Shown here: in pieces, positions 50,395 through 59,650 of the stretch | Position numbering within the stretch: position 1 is the first letter of the stretch | Layout: every line of letters starts with the position of its first letter | From: DATJPD01 sp035506575 | Lineage (GTDB): Bacteria; Pseudomonadota; Alphaproteobacteria; CACIAM-22H2 | NCBI GenBank assembly: GCA_035506575.1 | Contig: DATJPD010000083.1 | Location: forward strand, 1 to 64,000 | Direction: 5' to 3' | DNA: 64,000 nucleotides | Program-made: the position numbers and the translations under genes | The notes under the pieces: generated by a model | What the model was told of the DNA's origin: nothing | Databases searched by the model: none | The model's input: only the letters and a program-made list of their open reading frames with translations

Positions 50395-51798
50395 TTAATC
50401 GGCCTCGACGCGGTCTGGCACCGGCGCTTCGGCCGCCGTGGCGTCGTGCGCCACGGCGCGGTCGCGGCCGGCACGCTTGGCGCGATAGAGGGCCTCGTCG
50501 CTGGCGGCGATCAGGATGGTCTCCGAATCGTCGGCGATCGGCCGCAAGGTCGCGATGCCGATGCTGACCGTCACCGGCGTCCCGGTGTCCGGATGCGGAA
50601 GGGCGACCGCCGCGACCGCCTCGCGTACACGCTGCGCCACCGCGAGCGCGCCGGCCGCATCGGTCCCCGGCAGGACGATCGCGAACTCCTCTCCGCCGTA
50701 GCGCGCCGCGAGGTCGAGCGGCCGGCGCACGCAGGATCCGATGGCGCGCGCCACGCGCCGCAGGCACTCGTCGCCCGCGAGATGGCCGAGCCGGTCGTTG
50801 TAGCCCTTGAAATGATCGATATCGATCATCAGCAACGACACGAGGTCGATCTCGCGCCGGGCGCGCCGCCACTCGCGGTCGAGGGTCTGATTGAAGTGCC
50901 GGCGGTTGGCCAGGCCGGTGAGGCCGTCGGTGACCGCCATCTGCTCGAGCCGGTCGTTGAGGTCGGCCACGCGCGCATAGAGAAGCGTCATCTCGCGCAA
51001 CATGGCCGCGAGCACGATTCCGGTCGCGACCAGGCTGATGACCCGCGACAGGTACCAGCCCGCCGAATAGCGCAGCGGCGCGTACATCGTCACCGTCAGG
51101 TCGAGCAGCGAGGCGAGCACCGCCACGGACAGCCACAGCTGGACCAGGGAGCGGCAGCGCAAGCGCCCGACCAGCAGGACCAGGGCGGCCACGTTCAGCG
51201 CCCAGGCCGCGGGACCGAGGCCGGTCGACACGAGGTCGATCGAGTTCCGGGTCATGACGAGCGGCGGCAGCAGCCGGATGCCATAGGTGACGAGGCAGAA
51301 CACGGCCAGCATCACGAGCACGGAGACCCCGGTGAGGCCCATCATCGCCGCGTTCACCCGCGCCGGCGGCACGGTGTGCTTTCGCCCGTCGACGAACGCG
51401 TAAAGGCAGACGAGGGCCGGAAAGATGACGTGGCAGATCAGCCAGACCCAGATCGGGCTCGCCGCGTCCACCTGGTAGATGTTCTGGCGCAGGAACACGC
51501 CGGGGAAGAACAGCAGGTTCTCGACCTGCAGCAGGCCCGTGACCATGTAGGCGGTGGCGAGCACGGCGACCGAGACCGTGCCGGACACCATGAACTGACC
51601 GAACAGCAGATAGGCGGTCATCAGGCTCAGCATGATCAGGGCCGCGTCGTAGGCGACCAGGATCTCGGGGACGTGCGGCAGATCGGCGCGGGCGACGGCC
51701 AGCGTGGCGCCGAAGGCAACCACGAGCGAGCCTCCGATCGCGACGGCGGCGGCGATGCTCCCGCGGCTGGGCAGGGCCGTGACGAAGCTCGCGGTCAT
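50395..51798 (-). CDS. Membrane-bound diguanylate cyclase (GGDEF)
   Basis: This 467-residue protein has an N-terminal half with about eight hydrophobic helices (residues 15-285) and no recognised sensor family, then a GGDEF domain. The active-site motif is GGEEF at 368-372, and RPLD five residues upstream is an intact I-site for product inhibition. It should make cyclic di-GMP in response to a membrane signal, switching cells toward a sessile state. It is convergent with macB and separated by 7 bp. No EAL or PilZ gene is near. Confidence 0.9.
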   Translation of the reverse strand: MTASFVTALPSRGSIAAAVAIGGSLVVAFGATLAVARADLPHVPEILVAYDAALIMLSLMTAYLLFGQFMVSGTVSVAVLATAYMVTGLLQVENLLFFPGVFLRQNIYQVDAASPIWVWLICHVIFPALVCLYAFVDGRKHTVPPARVNAAMMGLTGVSVLVMLAVFCLVTYGIRLLPPLVMTRNSIDLVSTGLGPAAWALNVAALVLLVGRLRCRSLVQLWLSVAVLASLLDLTVTMYAPLRYSAGWYLSRVISLVATGIVLAAMLREMTLLYARVADLNDRLEQMAVTDGLTGLANRRHFNQTLDREWRRARREIDLVSLLMIDIDHFKGYNDRLGHLAGDECLRRVARAIGSCVRRPLDLAARYGGEEFAIVLPGTDAAGALAVAQRVREAVAAVALPHPDTGTPVTVSIGIATLRPIADDSETILIAASDEALYRAKRAGRDRAVAHDATAAEAPVPDRVEAD

Positions 51799-51971
51799 GT
51801 CAGGCTAGCGGCGGGAAAGCTCATGGAATCCCATGATAATCCGGGGGCTGCGAATACCACACAAGAATAAATCGCGACGGTTTCTACGGTCTTAACCGAA
51901 GCGTTCGCCCAAACCCTCGGGCCCGGATCGGTGTTGTGATCGGTGTGACGTAGCAAAGGGAGTATCCCCCC

Positions 51972-52133
51972 ATGTCGATGTCGGATGTCACCATCGCCTT
52001 CCTGCGGACGACGCGCGGGAAGGTAGCGTGCGAACAGCTCGAGACCCGAAATCGGGCCGGGAACGCGGGCATGCTCTTCGCGGGGATCGAGCTTCGGGGT
52101 GCGGGCGGCGGCCGGGATCGCCCTTCCGGCTGA
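51972..52133 (+). CDS. Possible small reading frame
   Basis: A 53-codon frame starts MSMSDVTIAFLR after AAAGGGAG. Composition becomes Gly/Arg-rich and low-complexity toward the end, and it stops 26 bp before the binding-protein ATG. There is no recognised domain, so it may be a chance frame in the leader of the downstream gene. Confidence 0.25.
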   Translation: MSMSDVTIAFLRTTRGKVACEQLETRNRAGNAGMLFAGIELRGAGGGRDRPSG

Positions 52134-52159
52134 CCCGGGGTGCGTCTAATCTCGAAAGA

Positions 52160-53155
52160 ATGATCCACCGGCCGCCGGCCGCGCTCGTCGCGGGATTCGT
52201 GCTGCTGCTGACGGCGATGCCGCCCGCCGCCGCGGACCCGCAGGCGCTGCGCTACGGTCAGGCGTTCTCGGCCGAGCGCAGCGTCTTTTCACTGCCGGTC
52301 CACGTCGCCCAGCGCCAGGGCCAGTTCGCGCGCGAAGGGCTCGCGGTGCGGCAGTTCTTCATCGCGGGTGGGGCCGACAAGATGATCGATGCGTTGAACG
52401 ACGACACGGTCGAGCTCACGCATGTGGCGACTCCCTTCCTGATCCGGCGCGTGCTCGCGGGCGACGACGTGGTCGCGGTCGCGGCCGAGTTCAACGACCC
52501 CATCTACAGCCTGGTCGTGCGGCCGGAGATCAAGAGCTTTGCTGGCCTCAAGGGCAAGCTGGTCGGCATGGCGGACGAGGCGGGGCCGATCGCCATGGCC
52601 ATGAATGCGCTGCTGGCCCGGCACGGGCTTGCCGCCGGCGACGTCCGCGTCGAGACGATCTCGGGCACGCCGCAGCGGCTTGCGTGCCTCAAGCGCGGCG
52701 CCTGCGAGGCGGTACCGTTGGGCCAGCCGCAGGATGTCACGGCGGCGCGCGAGGGCTATCGCATCCTGGGCACCTCGCGCGAGGTGGCCCCGCCCTTCCT
52801 CTACACCGTGACCGCCGCGCGCCGCGGCTGGGCGGACGCGCACAAGGACGTGGTCGTGCGTTACGTGCGGGCGCTGGCCGCGGCCTTCCGCTTCATCCGC
52901 GACCCGGCCAACCGCAGCGCCGTCGCGGCCACGATCGTCGAAGATACGCGCTGCACCGAGGCGGACGCGCGGGCGACCTTGGCGCTCTATCTCGAGCCCG
53001 ACCGGCACGTCCTGCCGCGCCAGGGCGAGATCGACCGCGAGGCGCTCGCGCGCTCCAGTGCGCTCATGGCCGGCGCCGGCCAGCTCAAGGCTCCGCTGCC
53101 GTCCGCCGACCGCTTTGTCGACCCGCAATACCTGCGCGCGGCCGGCATCGAATAG
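52160..53155 (+). CDS. ABC-type substrate-binding protein (SsuA/NMT1-like)
   Basis: This 331-residue exported protein (signal 1-26) has a type 2 periplasmic-binding fold: LPVHVAQRQGQFAREGLAVRQF, the ligand loop ADKMIDALNDDTVELTH and FAGLKGKLVGMADEAG are typical of sulfonate/nitrate/thiamine-precursor binders. No permease or ATPase gene is adjacent, so it either uses a distant transporter or acts with the small membrane proteins that follow. A Cys pair in ACLKRGACEA may be structural. Confidence 0.82.
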   Translation: MIHRPPAALVAGFVLLLTAMPPAAADPQALRYGQAFSAERSVFSLPVHVAQRQGQFAREGLAVRQFFIAGGADKMIDALNDDTVELTHVATPFLIRRVLAGDDVVAVAAEFNDPIYSLVVRPEIKSFAGLKGKLVGMADEAGPIAMAMNALLARHGLAAGDVRVETISGTPQRLACLKRGACEAVPLGQPQDVTAAREGYRILGTSREVAPPFLYTVTAARRGWADAHKDVVVRYVRALAAAFRFIRDPANRSAVAATIVEDTRCTEADARATLALYLEPDRHVLPRQGEIDREALARSSALMAGAGQLKAPLPSADRFVDPQYLRAAGIE

Positions 53156-53213
53156 CCGTGTCGGCTGGTCAAGCCCCGGCACGCACGCCATAATCGGCAG
53201 CGGGAGGATACGC

Positions 53214-53678
53214 GTGATCACCACGTTGCTCATTTTCCATGGGCTGTGCGCCGTCTTCATGCTGGGTGCGCTGACCCATCAGAGCCTGAGCGTCTGGTGG
53301 CCGGCGAGGGCGGGCGGCGGCACCGTGTTCCACGGCTTCCGTGCCGTGCGCGGCGCCTCCTACGCCAACACGGTCGTCGTCCTCTACGTCGCGACGGTTC
53401 TGCTGGGCTCGATCCTCTATCCGACCTACCGCATCGGCGTGCGCAGCTTCTTCGAGGATCTGCGGCTGAGTGCCGCCAACGGCGTGTTCGAGCTCAAAGA
53501 GCATTTCGTCTCGGTCGGGCTCGGGCTCTTGCCGGCCTATTGGTATTTCTGGCGCCAGCCGCTCGCGGCCGAGATGGCGGTGGCGCGCAAGGCGGTGACG
53601 GCGCTGCTGGCATTCATCGTCTGGTACGCCTTCATCGTCGGCCACGTGGTCAGCAGCATCCGCGGGTTCGGGCCATGA
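53214..53678 (+). CDS. Four-helix membrane protein of unknown function
   Basis: This 154-residue protein has four predicted helices (about 3-22, 47-68, 88-108, 124-145). Histidines in the first helix (HGLCAVFMLGALTH) and in FELKEHF after helix 2-3 could ligate haem, which would suit the adjacent cytochrome, but this is conjecture. GGGAGG precedes GTG 53214. Its stop overlaps the next ATG (ATGA). It belongs to a tight operon with the next three genes. Confidence 0.6.
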   Translation: MITTLLIFHGLCAVFMLGALTHQSLSVWWPARAGGGTVFHGFRAVRGASYANTVVVLYVATVLLGSILYPTYRIGVRSFFEDLRLSAANGVFELKEHFVSVGLGLLPAYWYFWRQPLAAEMAVARKAVTALLAFIVWYAFIVGHVVSSIRGFGP

Positions 53679-54031
53679 GCATCGCGCGCGTCTTCCCGGT
53701 GTTCTCGGTTGCATTCGCGGTCCTCTACGTCCTGTCCATGGACAACAACTGGGCGCTGTTCACCTATCTCGCGCGCGCGGGCGAGTTTCATCCCCTGGTC
53801 TACGCGCCGCCCACGCCGCGGGCCGGTCCGGCGATGTACTGGTGGGGGTGGCTTGCCACCTCGGCCATCGGCGCTGCGATCGTGGCCGGGATCGCCGCGG
53901 CGCTGCCGGCTGGCCGGGCGGGGGGCCGCTGGTCGAGCCCCGCCTGGCCCACCCTGACCTGGGTCGTGCCGTTGGCGGTCCTTATGGTTCTCGTGTTTCT
54001 GCTGCGTGGCTGGTTCATCCGGGTGGCATAG
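53675..54031 (+). CDS. Three-helix membrane protein of unknown function
   Basis: This 118-residue protein has helices at about 6-24, 55-76 and 92-113. The loop FTYLARAGEFHPLVYAPPTP contains one His. It overlaps the preceding gene by 4 bp, and the next gene's GTG starts on the base after its stop, so it is made with them. No family recognised. Confidence 0.6.
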   Translation: MSIARVFPVFSVAFAVLYVLSMDNNWALFTYLARAGEFHPLVYAPPTPRAGPAMYWWGWLATSAIGAAIVAGIAAALPAGRAGGRWSSPAWPTLTWVVPLAVLMVLVFLLRGWFIRVA

Positions 54032-54421
54032 GTGGAGCGTTCCGTGAGACACGCCTGCGCTCTTGCCGCCGTTCTCTGCCTCGCGGTTGCGGGTGCTGCC
54101 TGGGCCGGAGGGAGCGAAGGGTTCGGCCCGGACGAGCAGGAGGACGCGGGCCATCCGTATTTCGGCTGGGTCAAGGACCGCGACGGCAATCCGATTGCCG
54201 ACGCCAAGCTCACGGTCGAGATCAAGGCCGGCACGATCATCCTGCGCACCAACGACGAGGGCCACTTTCACGTCGCCGGATTCGGCACCAACGTCAGCCC
54301 TGACGACGTCAAGTTCACCTGCGCGAAGGACGGCTACAAGGAATTCGCGGCCACCAAGCAGGTCGCCTCCGACAGCCCCAACGCGTCGGTGGAGGTCGAC
54401 TGCATCATGGTGAAGCAATGA
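54032..54421 (+). CDS. Exported carboxypeptidase-regulatory-like domain protein
   Basis: This 129-residue protein has a signal peptide (about 1-25) and then one beta-sandwich domain: GWVKDRDGNPIADAKLTVEI ... LRTNDEGHFHVAGF is the hallmark of the CarboxypepD_reg / Cna-B-like fold. Two cysteines (FTCAKDG and VDCIMV) may form a disulfide. It probably acts as a small periplasmic binding or scaffolding module for the neighbouring membrane proteins and cytochrome. The GTG start abuts the previous stop; its own stop overlaps the next ATG. Confidence 0.75.
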   Translation: MERSVRHACALAAVLCLAVAGAAWAGGSEGFGPDEQEDAGHPYFGWVKDRDGNPIADAKLTVEIKAGTIILRTNDEGHFHVAGFGTNVSPDDVKFTCAKDGYKEFAATKQVASDSPNASVEVDCIMVKQ

Positions 54422-54891
54422 GATCTGCGATGCTCGCAGGGTTTGCGGTCGCCGTCCTGGTCGGCGTGTCGGCGGCGATCGCGCAGACCGCCTCACCGCC
54501 GCCTGCGTACCGTCCGGGCCTGGGCGATCTCATGATCGAAACGATCCAGTCGCGCCACATCAAGCTGGCGCTCGCCGGGCGGTCCAAAAACTGGCCGCTC
54601 GCCTCCTTCGAGCTCGGGCAGATGGAGGAGTCCTTCGAGCGCGTGGCGCGCGTGTGGCCGACCTGGCGCTCCTATTCGATCGCCGACATGGTCGAGGTGG
54701 TGAAGGCGCCGATGGCGGCGCTGCAGGAGGCGGTCAAGGCCAAGGATGCGCAGCGCTTTGCCGGCGCGTTCGGCCAGCTCACCGAGGCGTGCAACGGCTG
54801 TCACGCCGGCGTGAATCGCGCGATGATCGTGATCAAGGTGCCGGACGCCTCGACCTATCCGGACCAGGACTTCGCCCCGAAATTGCAGTGA
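54418..54891 (+). CDS. Exported c-type cytochrome (cytochrome c'-like)
   Basis: This 157-residue protein has a signal peptide (1-22) and a four-helix-bundle-like mature part with one haem site near the C-terminal part, ACNGCHAGVNRA. A CxxCH late in an all-helical domain resembles cytochrome c' and related small haem sensors rather than class I cytochromes. The mature region has RHIKLALAGRSKNWPLA, where the His could be an axial ligand. It overlaps the preceding gene by 4 bp. It may store electrons or bind a gas ligand such as NO. Confidence 0.75.
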   Translation: MRSAMLAGFAVAVLVGVSAAIAQTASPPPAYRPGLGDLMIETIQSRHIKLALAGRSKNWPLASFELGQMEESFERVARVWPTWRSYSIADMVEVVKAPMAALQEAVKAKDAQRFAGAFGQLTEACNGCHAGVNRAMIVIKVPDASTYPDQDFAPKLQ

Positions 54892-54901
54892 GGACGACGA
54901 C

Positions 54902-55867
54902 ATGACGAGCGCGATACGTGCGCTGGCCTGCATTTTGTTGGTTGCGGCGGCCGTGCCCGCCAAGGCCGCGGACTATCCGGACCGGCCGGTGCGGATCATC
55001 GTGCCGTCCACGCCGGGCGGCGGCTTCGACTTCGTCGGCCGGGTGCTGGCCGACAAGCTCGGCGCGCAACTGGGCCAGAACTTCGTGGTCGAGAATCGCG
55101 CCGGGGCCGGTACCTTGATCGGCACGCGCAGTGCCGCCCAGGCGGCGGCCGACGGCTACACGCTCCTCGTCGGGGGGCTGAGCAACATCGCGCTCAATGC
55201 GCCGCTCTACAAGGATCCGGGCTACAGCCCGGCCGACTTCGTTCCGCTTGGGCTCGCGGTGAGCTACTCCTACACCTGGATCGCGCGGCCGGACCTGCCG
55301 CAATCCTCGCTCAAGGATGTCATCGACTTCGCGCGCGCCAACCCGGGCAAGCTCAACCTCGCGATCGGCGGCATCGGCAGCGGCCAGCACGTGGGCGCGG
55401 TCATCCTGCTCAACCTGACCGGTGTTTCCATGGAGCAGGTCAACTTCAAGGGCGCGCAGCCGGTGTATACGGACCTCATCAGCGGGCGCGTCGATCTCTT
55501 CTACGACAACACGACGACGGCGCGGCCTTATATCGACGCCGGCAAGGTGAAGGCGCTGGCGATTTCGAGTGCGGCGCGCAACCCGTTGCTGCCCAACGTG
55601 CCCACGATCACCGAGACCGGCGTGGCCAAATTCGAGATGGAGACCTGGTTCGGCCTGTTCGCGCCGGCGAAGACGCCGCGGCCGATCGTCCAGCGCCTGC
55701 AGGCGGAGGTGGCGCGGGCCACGCACAACCCGCAATCCGTCTCCACGTTCGAGAAAAGCGGCGGGCGCGTGCTCGACATGACCCCGGACGAGACCGAACG
55801 CTTCGTGGCGGCCGAGATCGCGAAATGGGGCGAGCTGGTGCGGCGCGCCGGCGTGACGGCAGAGTAG
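54902..55867 (+). CDS. Bug/TctC-family tricarboxylate-type binding protein
   Basis: This 321-residue exported solute receptor (signal 1-23) of the tripartite tricarboxylate transporter type opens with YPDRPVRIIVPSTPGGGFDF and has NRAGAGTLIGTRSAAQAAADGYTLL, the conserved ligand-side sequences. It probably binds a carboxylate. No TctA/TctB membrane genes are adjacent, a common situation for this expanded family. It lies 10 nt after the cytochrome gene. Confidence 0.88.
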   Translation: MTSAIRALACILLVAAAVPAKAADYPDRPVRIIVPSTPGGGFDFVGRVLADKLGAQLGQNFVVENRAGAGTLIGTRSAAQAAADGYTLLVGGLSNIALNAPLYKDPGYSPADFVPLGLAVSYSYTWIARPDLPQSSLKDVIDFARANPGKLNLAIGGIGSGQHVGAVILLNLTGVSMEQVNFKGAQPVYTDLISGRVDLFYDNTTTARPYIDAGKVKALAISSAARNPLLPNVPTITETGVAKFEMETWFGLFAPAKTPRPIVQRLQAEVARATHNPQSVSTFEKSGGRVLDMTPDETERFVAAEIAKWGELVRRAGVTAE

Positions 55868-55876
55868 GGGACGAAC

Positions 55877-56482
55877 ATGAGCGATCAGGGACTGACGGCG
55901 GCGTGGCTTGACAAGCTCGCGATCGGCGAGGTGGTGCAAAGCTGGGCGCTGTGGCGCGACACCGGGAACTGGGACGGCCTGCGCCGCGCGTTCCACCCCG
56001 ACGGCACGATGACCGCGACCTGGTTCACGGGCGGCGTGGAGGACTTCATCGCCGGGTGCCAGCGCTCGTGGGCCGCGGGCTCGCGCAGCGCGCATTTCAT
56101 CGGCGGCACGGTGGCCGAGCTCAACGGCGCCAAGGCGCTGGCCGAATCGCGGATCATCCTGATGGTCCGCGACACGGTCGACGACGTCGAGGTCGACGTC
56201 ACGTGCTACGGCCGGTTTTACGATCGTTTTGTGAAGCTGGAGGGAGCGTGGCGCATCCTTCAGCGCGGCGTGGTGTACGAGAAGGACCGGCTCGACCCGG
56301 TGCGGCCCGGCGCGATCCTCAAGCTCGACGAGGCGATCCTGAAGCGCTTCCCCGAGGGCTACCGTCACGTCGCCTACCTCCAGACCAAGCGCGGCCTCAC
56401 GGTGGCGCCCGACCGCCCCACCCCGCGCAGCCCGGAGCTCGAGCGCCTCTATCGCGACGCCCGGGCCTGGTTGGCGGGCTAG
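55877..56482 (+). CDS. SnoaL/NTF2-like protein
   Basis: This 201-residue protein has an NTF2-like cone fold over residues 10-140 (AIGEVVQSWALWRDTGNWDG, FHPDGTMTATWF, RILQRGVVYEKDRLDP). Such domains include dehydratases, isomerases and ring-hydroxylating dioxygenase beta subunits; the long C-terminal tail is unusual. It follows the Bug protein by 9 nt, so it may act on the imported compound. Substrate unknown. Its stop codon overlaps that of the convergent micro-protein gene. Confidence 0.75.
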   Translation: MSDQGLTAAWLDKLAIGEVVQSWALWRDTGNWDGLRRAFHPDGTMTATWFTGGVEDFIAGCQRSWAAGSRSAHFIGGTVAELNGAKALAESRIILMVRDTVDDVEVDVTCYGRFYDRFVKLEGAWRILQRGVVYEKDRLDPVRPGAILKLDEAILKRFPEGYRHVAYLQTKRGLTVAPDRPTPRSPELERLYRDARAWLAG

Positions 56483-56649
56483 CCGCCGGCTCGCTCCAGC
56501 CTGTCGAGCTCGGCCGCGAGCAGGTCGAACTGGGCCGCCGTCTCCTGCATGTGATAGCGGAGCGTGAAGCTGGCTTGCTTCATCGCCTCTTCGCGCGCGT
56601 GACGCGCGCGCTCGCGCGCCATGACGGATGTCATGAGTGAATTGGCCAT
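56479..56649 (-). CDS. Small helical protein (distant micro-protein family member H)
   Basis: This 56-residue charged helical protein (MANSLMTSVMARERARHAREEA..., LAAELDRLERAGG) has the same size and Ala/Arg/Glu composition as the other micro-proteins but a weaker match to their pattern. GGAGAGGCGG precedes the ATG. No FNR box lies upstream. It is convergent with the SnoaL-like gene, with stop codons overlapping by 4 bp. Confidence 0.5.
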   Translation of the reverse strand: MANSLMTSVMARERARHAREEAMKQASFTLRYHMQETAAQFDLLAAELDRLERAGG

Positions 56650-56860
56650 CGTGCCGCCTCTCCTGTCTGGAGAACAGGGTACGCTCGACCGGCCGTCGAG
56701 GGCAGTGGCCGCGAGAGGCAGATACCGCTTTTTGCCGGTGAATTTGGTCCCGAAACGGGAGGCCTTCGCCGCGAACGTGCCTGTGGCAAGTGTTGGTCGC
56801 CACACGCCCCGGCAGTTCGCGGACGCGGCCCGCCCGCGGGGCTGAGGGCCGCGCTCGGGC

Positions 56861-59650
56861 TTACCCGCTGTTCCGGAGGCCCGCGGCGATGCCGTTGATG
56901 GTGAGGTGGATGCCTTCGACGACGCGCGGGTCTGCATCGCCTGCGCGATGGCGCCTGAGCAGCTCGACCTGCACATGGTGCAGCGGATCGATATAGGGGA
57001 AGCGGTTGCGGATCGAGCGTGCCAGCAACGGGTTGCGCTCGAGCAGCGCCCGCTGCTCGGTGATCGCCAGAACCGCGTCGACCGAGGCCTGCCACTCGGC
57101 GCGCAGGCGGCCGAAGATGGCCTCGCGCAGGGCCGCATCGGCCACCAGCTCCGAGTAGCGCGACGCGATCGCGACGTCGCTCTTGGCCAGAACCATGTCC
57201 ATGTTCGAGAGCACCGTCTGGAAGTAGGGCCACTCGCGGTGCATGCGGCGCAGCGCCTCCATGCCGTCCGCCTCGTGTGCGGCGACCCAGGCGTTGACCG
57301 CGCTGCCGAAGCCGAACCAGCCGGGCAGCATGAGCCGGCACTGCGACCAGCTGAACACCCACGGGATGGCGCGCAGATCCTCGATGCGGTTCGACTTGGT
57401 GCGCGAAGCCGGGCGGCTGCCGATGTTGAGATTGGCGATCTCGCCGATCACGGTCGAGTCGCGGAAATAGCGCTCGAATCCTTCGCTCTCGTAGACGAGG
57501 CCGCGATAGGCGGCGTAGGCATACGTGGACAGCTCGTCCATGACGGCGATGTGCTCGGCGCGCGGTCCCGCTTGGCCTTCGAGGAGCGTGGCTTCGAGAG
57601 TGGCCGCGGCGATCGTCTCCAGATTCCGGCGGCCGACCTCGGCGTTGGAATATTTGGCCGCGATCACCTCGCCCTGCTCGGTGATGCGGATCGCTCCCTG
57701 GATGGCCCCCGGCGGCTGCGCCAGGATCGCCTGGTAGCTCGGCCCGCCGCCGCGCCCGACCGAGCCGCCGCGGCCGTGGAAGAGGCGCAAGGCCACGCCA
57801 TGGCGGCGGAAGATGTCGACGAGCGCCAGCTCCGCCTTGTACAGCTCCCAGATCGAGGTCAGATAGCCGCCATCCTTGTTGCTGTCCGAGTAACCGAGCA
57901 TCACCTCCTGCGTGTTGCCGCGCGAGGCGAGCAGACGTCGGTATTCGGGGAGCGCGAACAGGCGATCCATGACCGGTCCGCAGCGCTTGAGATCGCCGAT
58001 GGTCTCGAACAGCGGCACGATGTCCACGTCGAGGCGGCCCTCACGCGGATGCAACAGGCCGACCTCGCGCAACAGAAGCGCCACTTCGAGGATGTCGGAG
58101 ACCCCGTCGCTCTTGGAGATGACGTAGTGGCGGACGGCATCTGCGCCGTACCGGCGGCGAGCCTCGGCCGCCTCGCGCAAGATGGCGAGCTCGCCTATCG
58201 TCGTCTCCGAATAGGTCATGTAGGGCGACACCAGCGGCCGCGGGCTGCCCATTTCAGTATAGAGAAGTGCTATGCGCGCGGTCTCTTCCAGGCCGCGATA
58301 GTCGCTGCCGGCCCCGGCCGTCTCCAGGAGCTCGCCGACCACCCGCTCGTGGACGTCGGAGTTCTGGCGCAGGTCGACCGAGGCGAGATGGAAGCCGAAC
58401 ACGTCGACCGCCCGGCGCAGGTGCCGCAGGCGGCCGCGCGCGAGGCCGGTCGAGCCGTTCCAGCTCAGCGACCGGTAGATGACGTCGAGATCGGCCTCCA
58501 GGTCGTGAGGGCTCGCATAGGCGGGCGCCGATCCCACCGCCTGCCGCAGGCTGGGAGCCTGGGTGAGCGCCTCGGCGGTGGCCGACAAGCGCGCATAGAC
58601 ACCAGTGATGGCGCGGCGATAGGGCTCGTGCTCCCGATGCGAGGTGCGGGGGTCCGGCGAGCTGTCGGCGAGCTTGCGCAGCTCCTCCGAGACGCGCACG
58701 AGCCGGTCGTCGAGCGACAGCTCGCTGCCCAGCTGATGCACCTCGTCGAGATAGAAGGCGAGAGCCCGCTCGCTTTGCCGGCGCAGCGCCTCGCGCAGCA
58801 CCTCGCTGGTGACGAACGGATTGCCGTCGCGGTCGCCGCCGATCCAGCTGCCAAGGCGCAGGAACGACGGCAGGTCGATGTCCTCCCAGGCGGGCTGCAC
58901 CGCACCCAGCGCATCCTCGAGATCGGCGTAGAGCCGCGGCAGCTCGCGCAGGAAGGTGTAGTCGTAATACGCGAGGCCGTTCGCGACCTCGTCGATGACC
59001 CGGAGCCGGTTGGCGCGCAGGATGCTGGTCTGCCAGAGGATCAGGACCGCGCGCCTGAGCGCCTTGCGGTTCGCGTTCAGTTCCTCGGGTGTCAGCTGCA
59101 TGCGATCGCGCTGGTCGAGCAGGCGCGCGATCTCCATCTCGCGGTCGATCGAGCTCTTGCGCCGGATCTCGGTCGGGTGCGCGGTCAGCACCGGGCTGCA
59201 CAGCGCCGACTTGAAGAACGCGGCCATCTGGCCGCGCGAGATGCCGGCGTCGCGCGCCCGGGCCAGGGCATAGGCCATGGTGCCCTCGCGCGGCGCATCG
59301 CCCGCCATCGCGTGCGCGCGCGTGCGGCGGATGTGGTGCTGGTCCTCGGCGATGTTGGCGAGATGGGAGAAATAGCCGAAGGCGCGAATGGTCGTGATCG
59401 CCTGGTCGGTCGGCAGGCCGCTCAGGATCGCCTGCAGCTCGTTGCGGGCGCTGTCGTCGGCCTCGCGATGAAAGCGCACGGCGGTCTGGCGCACGCGCTC
59501 GACGAGCTTGAACACCGGATCGCCTTCCTGCGCGCGCACCGTCTCGCCGAGGATGCGCCCGAGGAGCCTGACGTCGTAGCGCAGCGGCAGGTCCTTTTCC
59601 GGGATGCTGCCGGCCTCCGTGGTCCCGATGAGTCCGGAGGTGTCAGCCAT
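56861..59650 (-). CDS. ppc: Phosphoenolpyruvate carboxylase
   Basis: This 929-residue enzyme carboxylates PEP to oxaloacetate, replenishing the TCA cycle. Active-site blocks are VLTAHPTEIRRKS (His158), GYSDSNKDGGYLTSIW, FHGRGGSVGRGGGP and RMLPGWFGFGSA. The C-terminus ends INGIAAGLRNSG, the normal -NTG-like end that contacts the allosteric site. Together with malic enzyme at 32 kb it offers a PEP-oxaloacetate-malate-pyruvate route. Its start overlaps the end of the upstream oxygenase gene by 8 nt. Confidence 0.95.
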   Translation of the reverse strand: MADTSGLIGTTEAGSIPEKDLPLRYDVRLLGRILGETVRAQEGDPVFKLVERVRQTAVRFHREADDSARNELQAILSGLPTDQAITTIRAFGYFSHLANIAEDQHHIRRTRAHAMAGDAPREGTMAYALARARDAGISRGQMAAFFKSALCSPVLTAHPTEIRRKSSIDREMEIARLLDQRDRMQLTPEELNANRKALRRAVLILWQTSILRANRLRVIDEVANGLAYYDYTFLRELPRLYADLEDALGAVQPAWEDIDLPSFLRLGSWIGGDRDGNPFVTSEVLREALRRQSERALAFYLDEVHQLGSELSLDDRLVRVSEELRKLADSSPDPRTSHREHEPYRRAITGVYARLSATAEALTQAPSLRQAVGSAPAYASPHDLEADLDVIYRSLSWNGSTGLARGRLRHLRRAVDVFGFHLASVDLRQNSDVHERVVGELLETAGAGSDYRGLEETARIALLYTEMGSPRPLVSPYMTYSETTIGELAILREAAEARRRYGADAVRHYVISKSDGVSDILEVALLLREVGLLHPREGRLDVDIVPLFETIGDLKRCGPVMDRLFALPEYRRLLASRGNTQEVMLGYSDSNKDGGYLTSIWELYKAELALVDIFRRHGVALRLFHGRGGSVGRGGGPSYQAILAQPPGAIQGAIRITEQGEVIAAKYSNAEVGRRNLETIAAATLEATLLEGQAGPRAEHIAVMDELSTYAYAAYRGLVYESEGFERYFRDSTVIGEIANLNIGSRPASRTKSNRIEDLRAIPWVFSWSQCRLMLPGWFGFGSAVNAWVAAHEADGMEALRRMHREWPYFQTVLSNMDMVLAKSDVAIASRYSELVADAALREAIFGRLRAEWQASVDAVLAITEQRALLERNPLLARSIRNRFPYIDPLHHVQVELLRRHRAGDADPRVVEGIHLTINGIAAGLRNSG

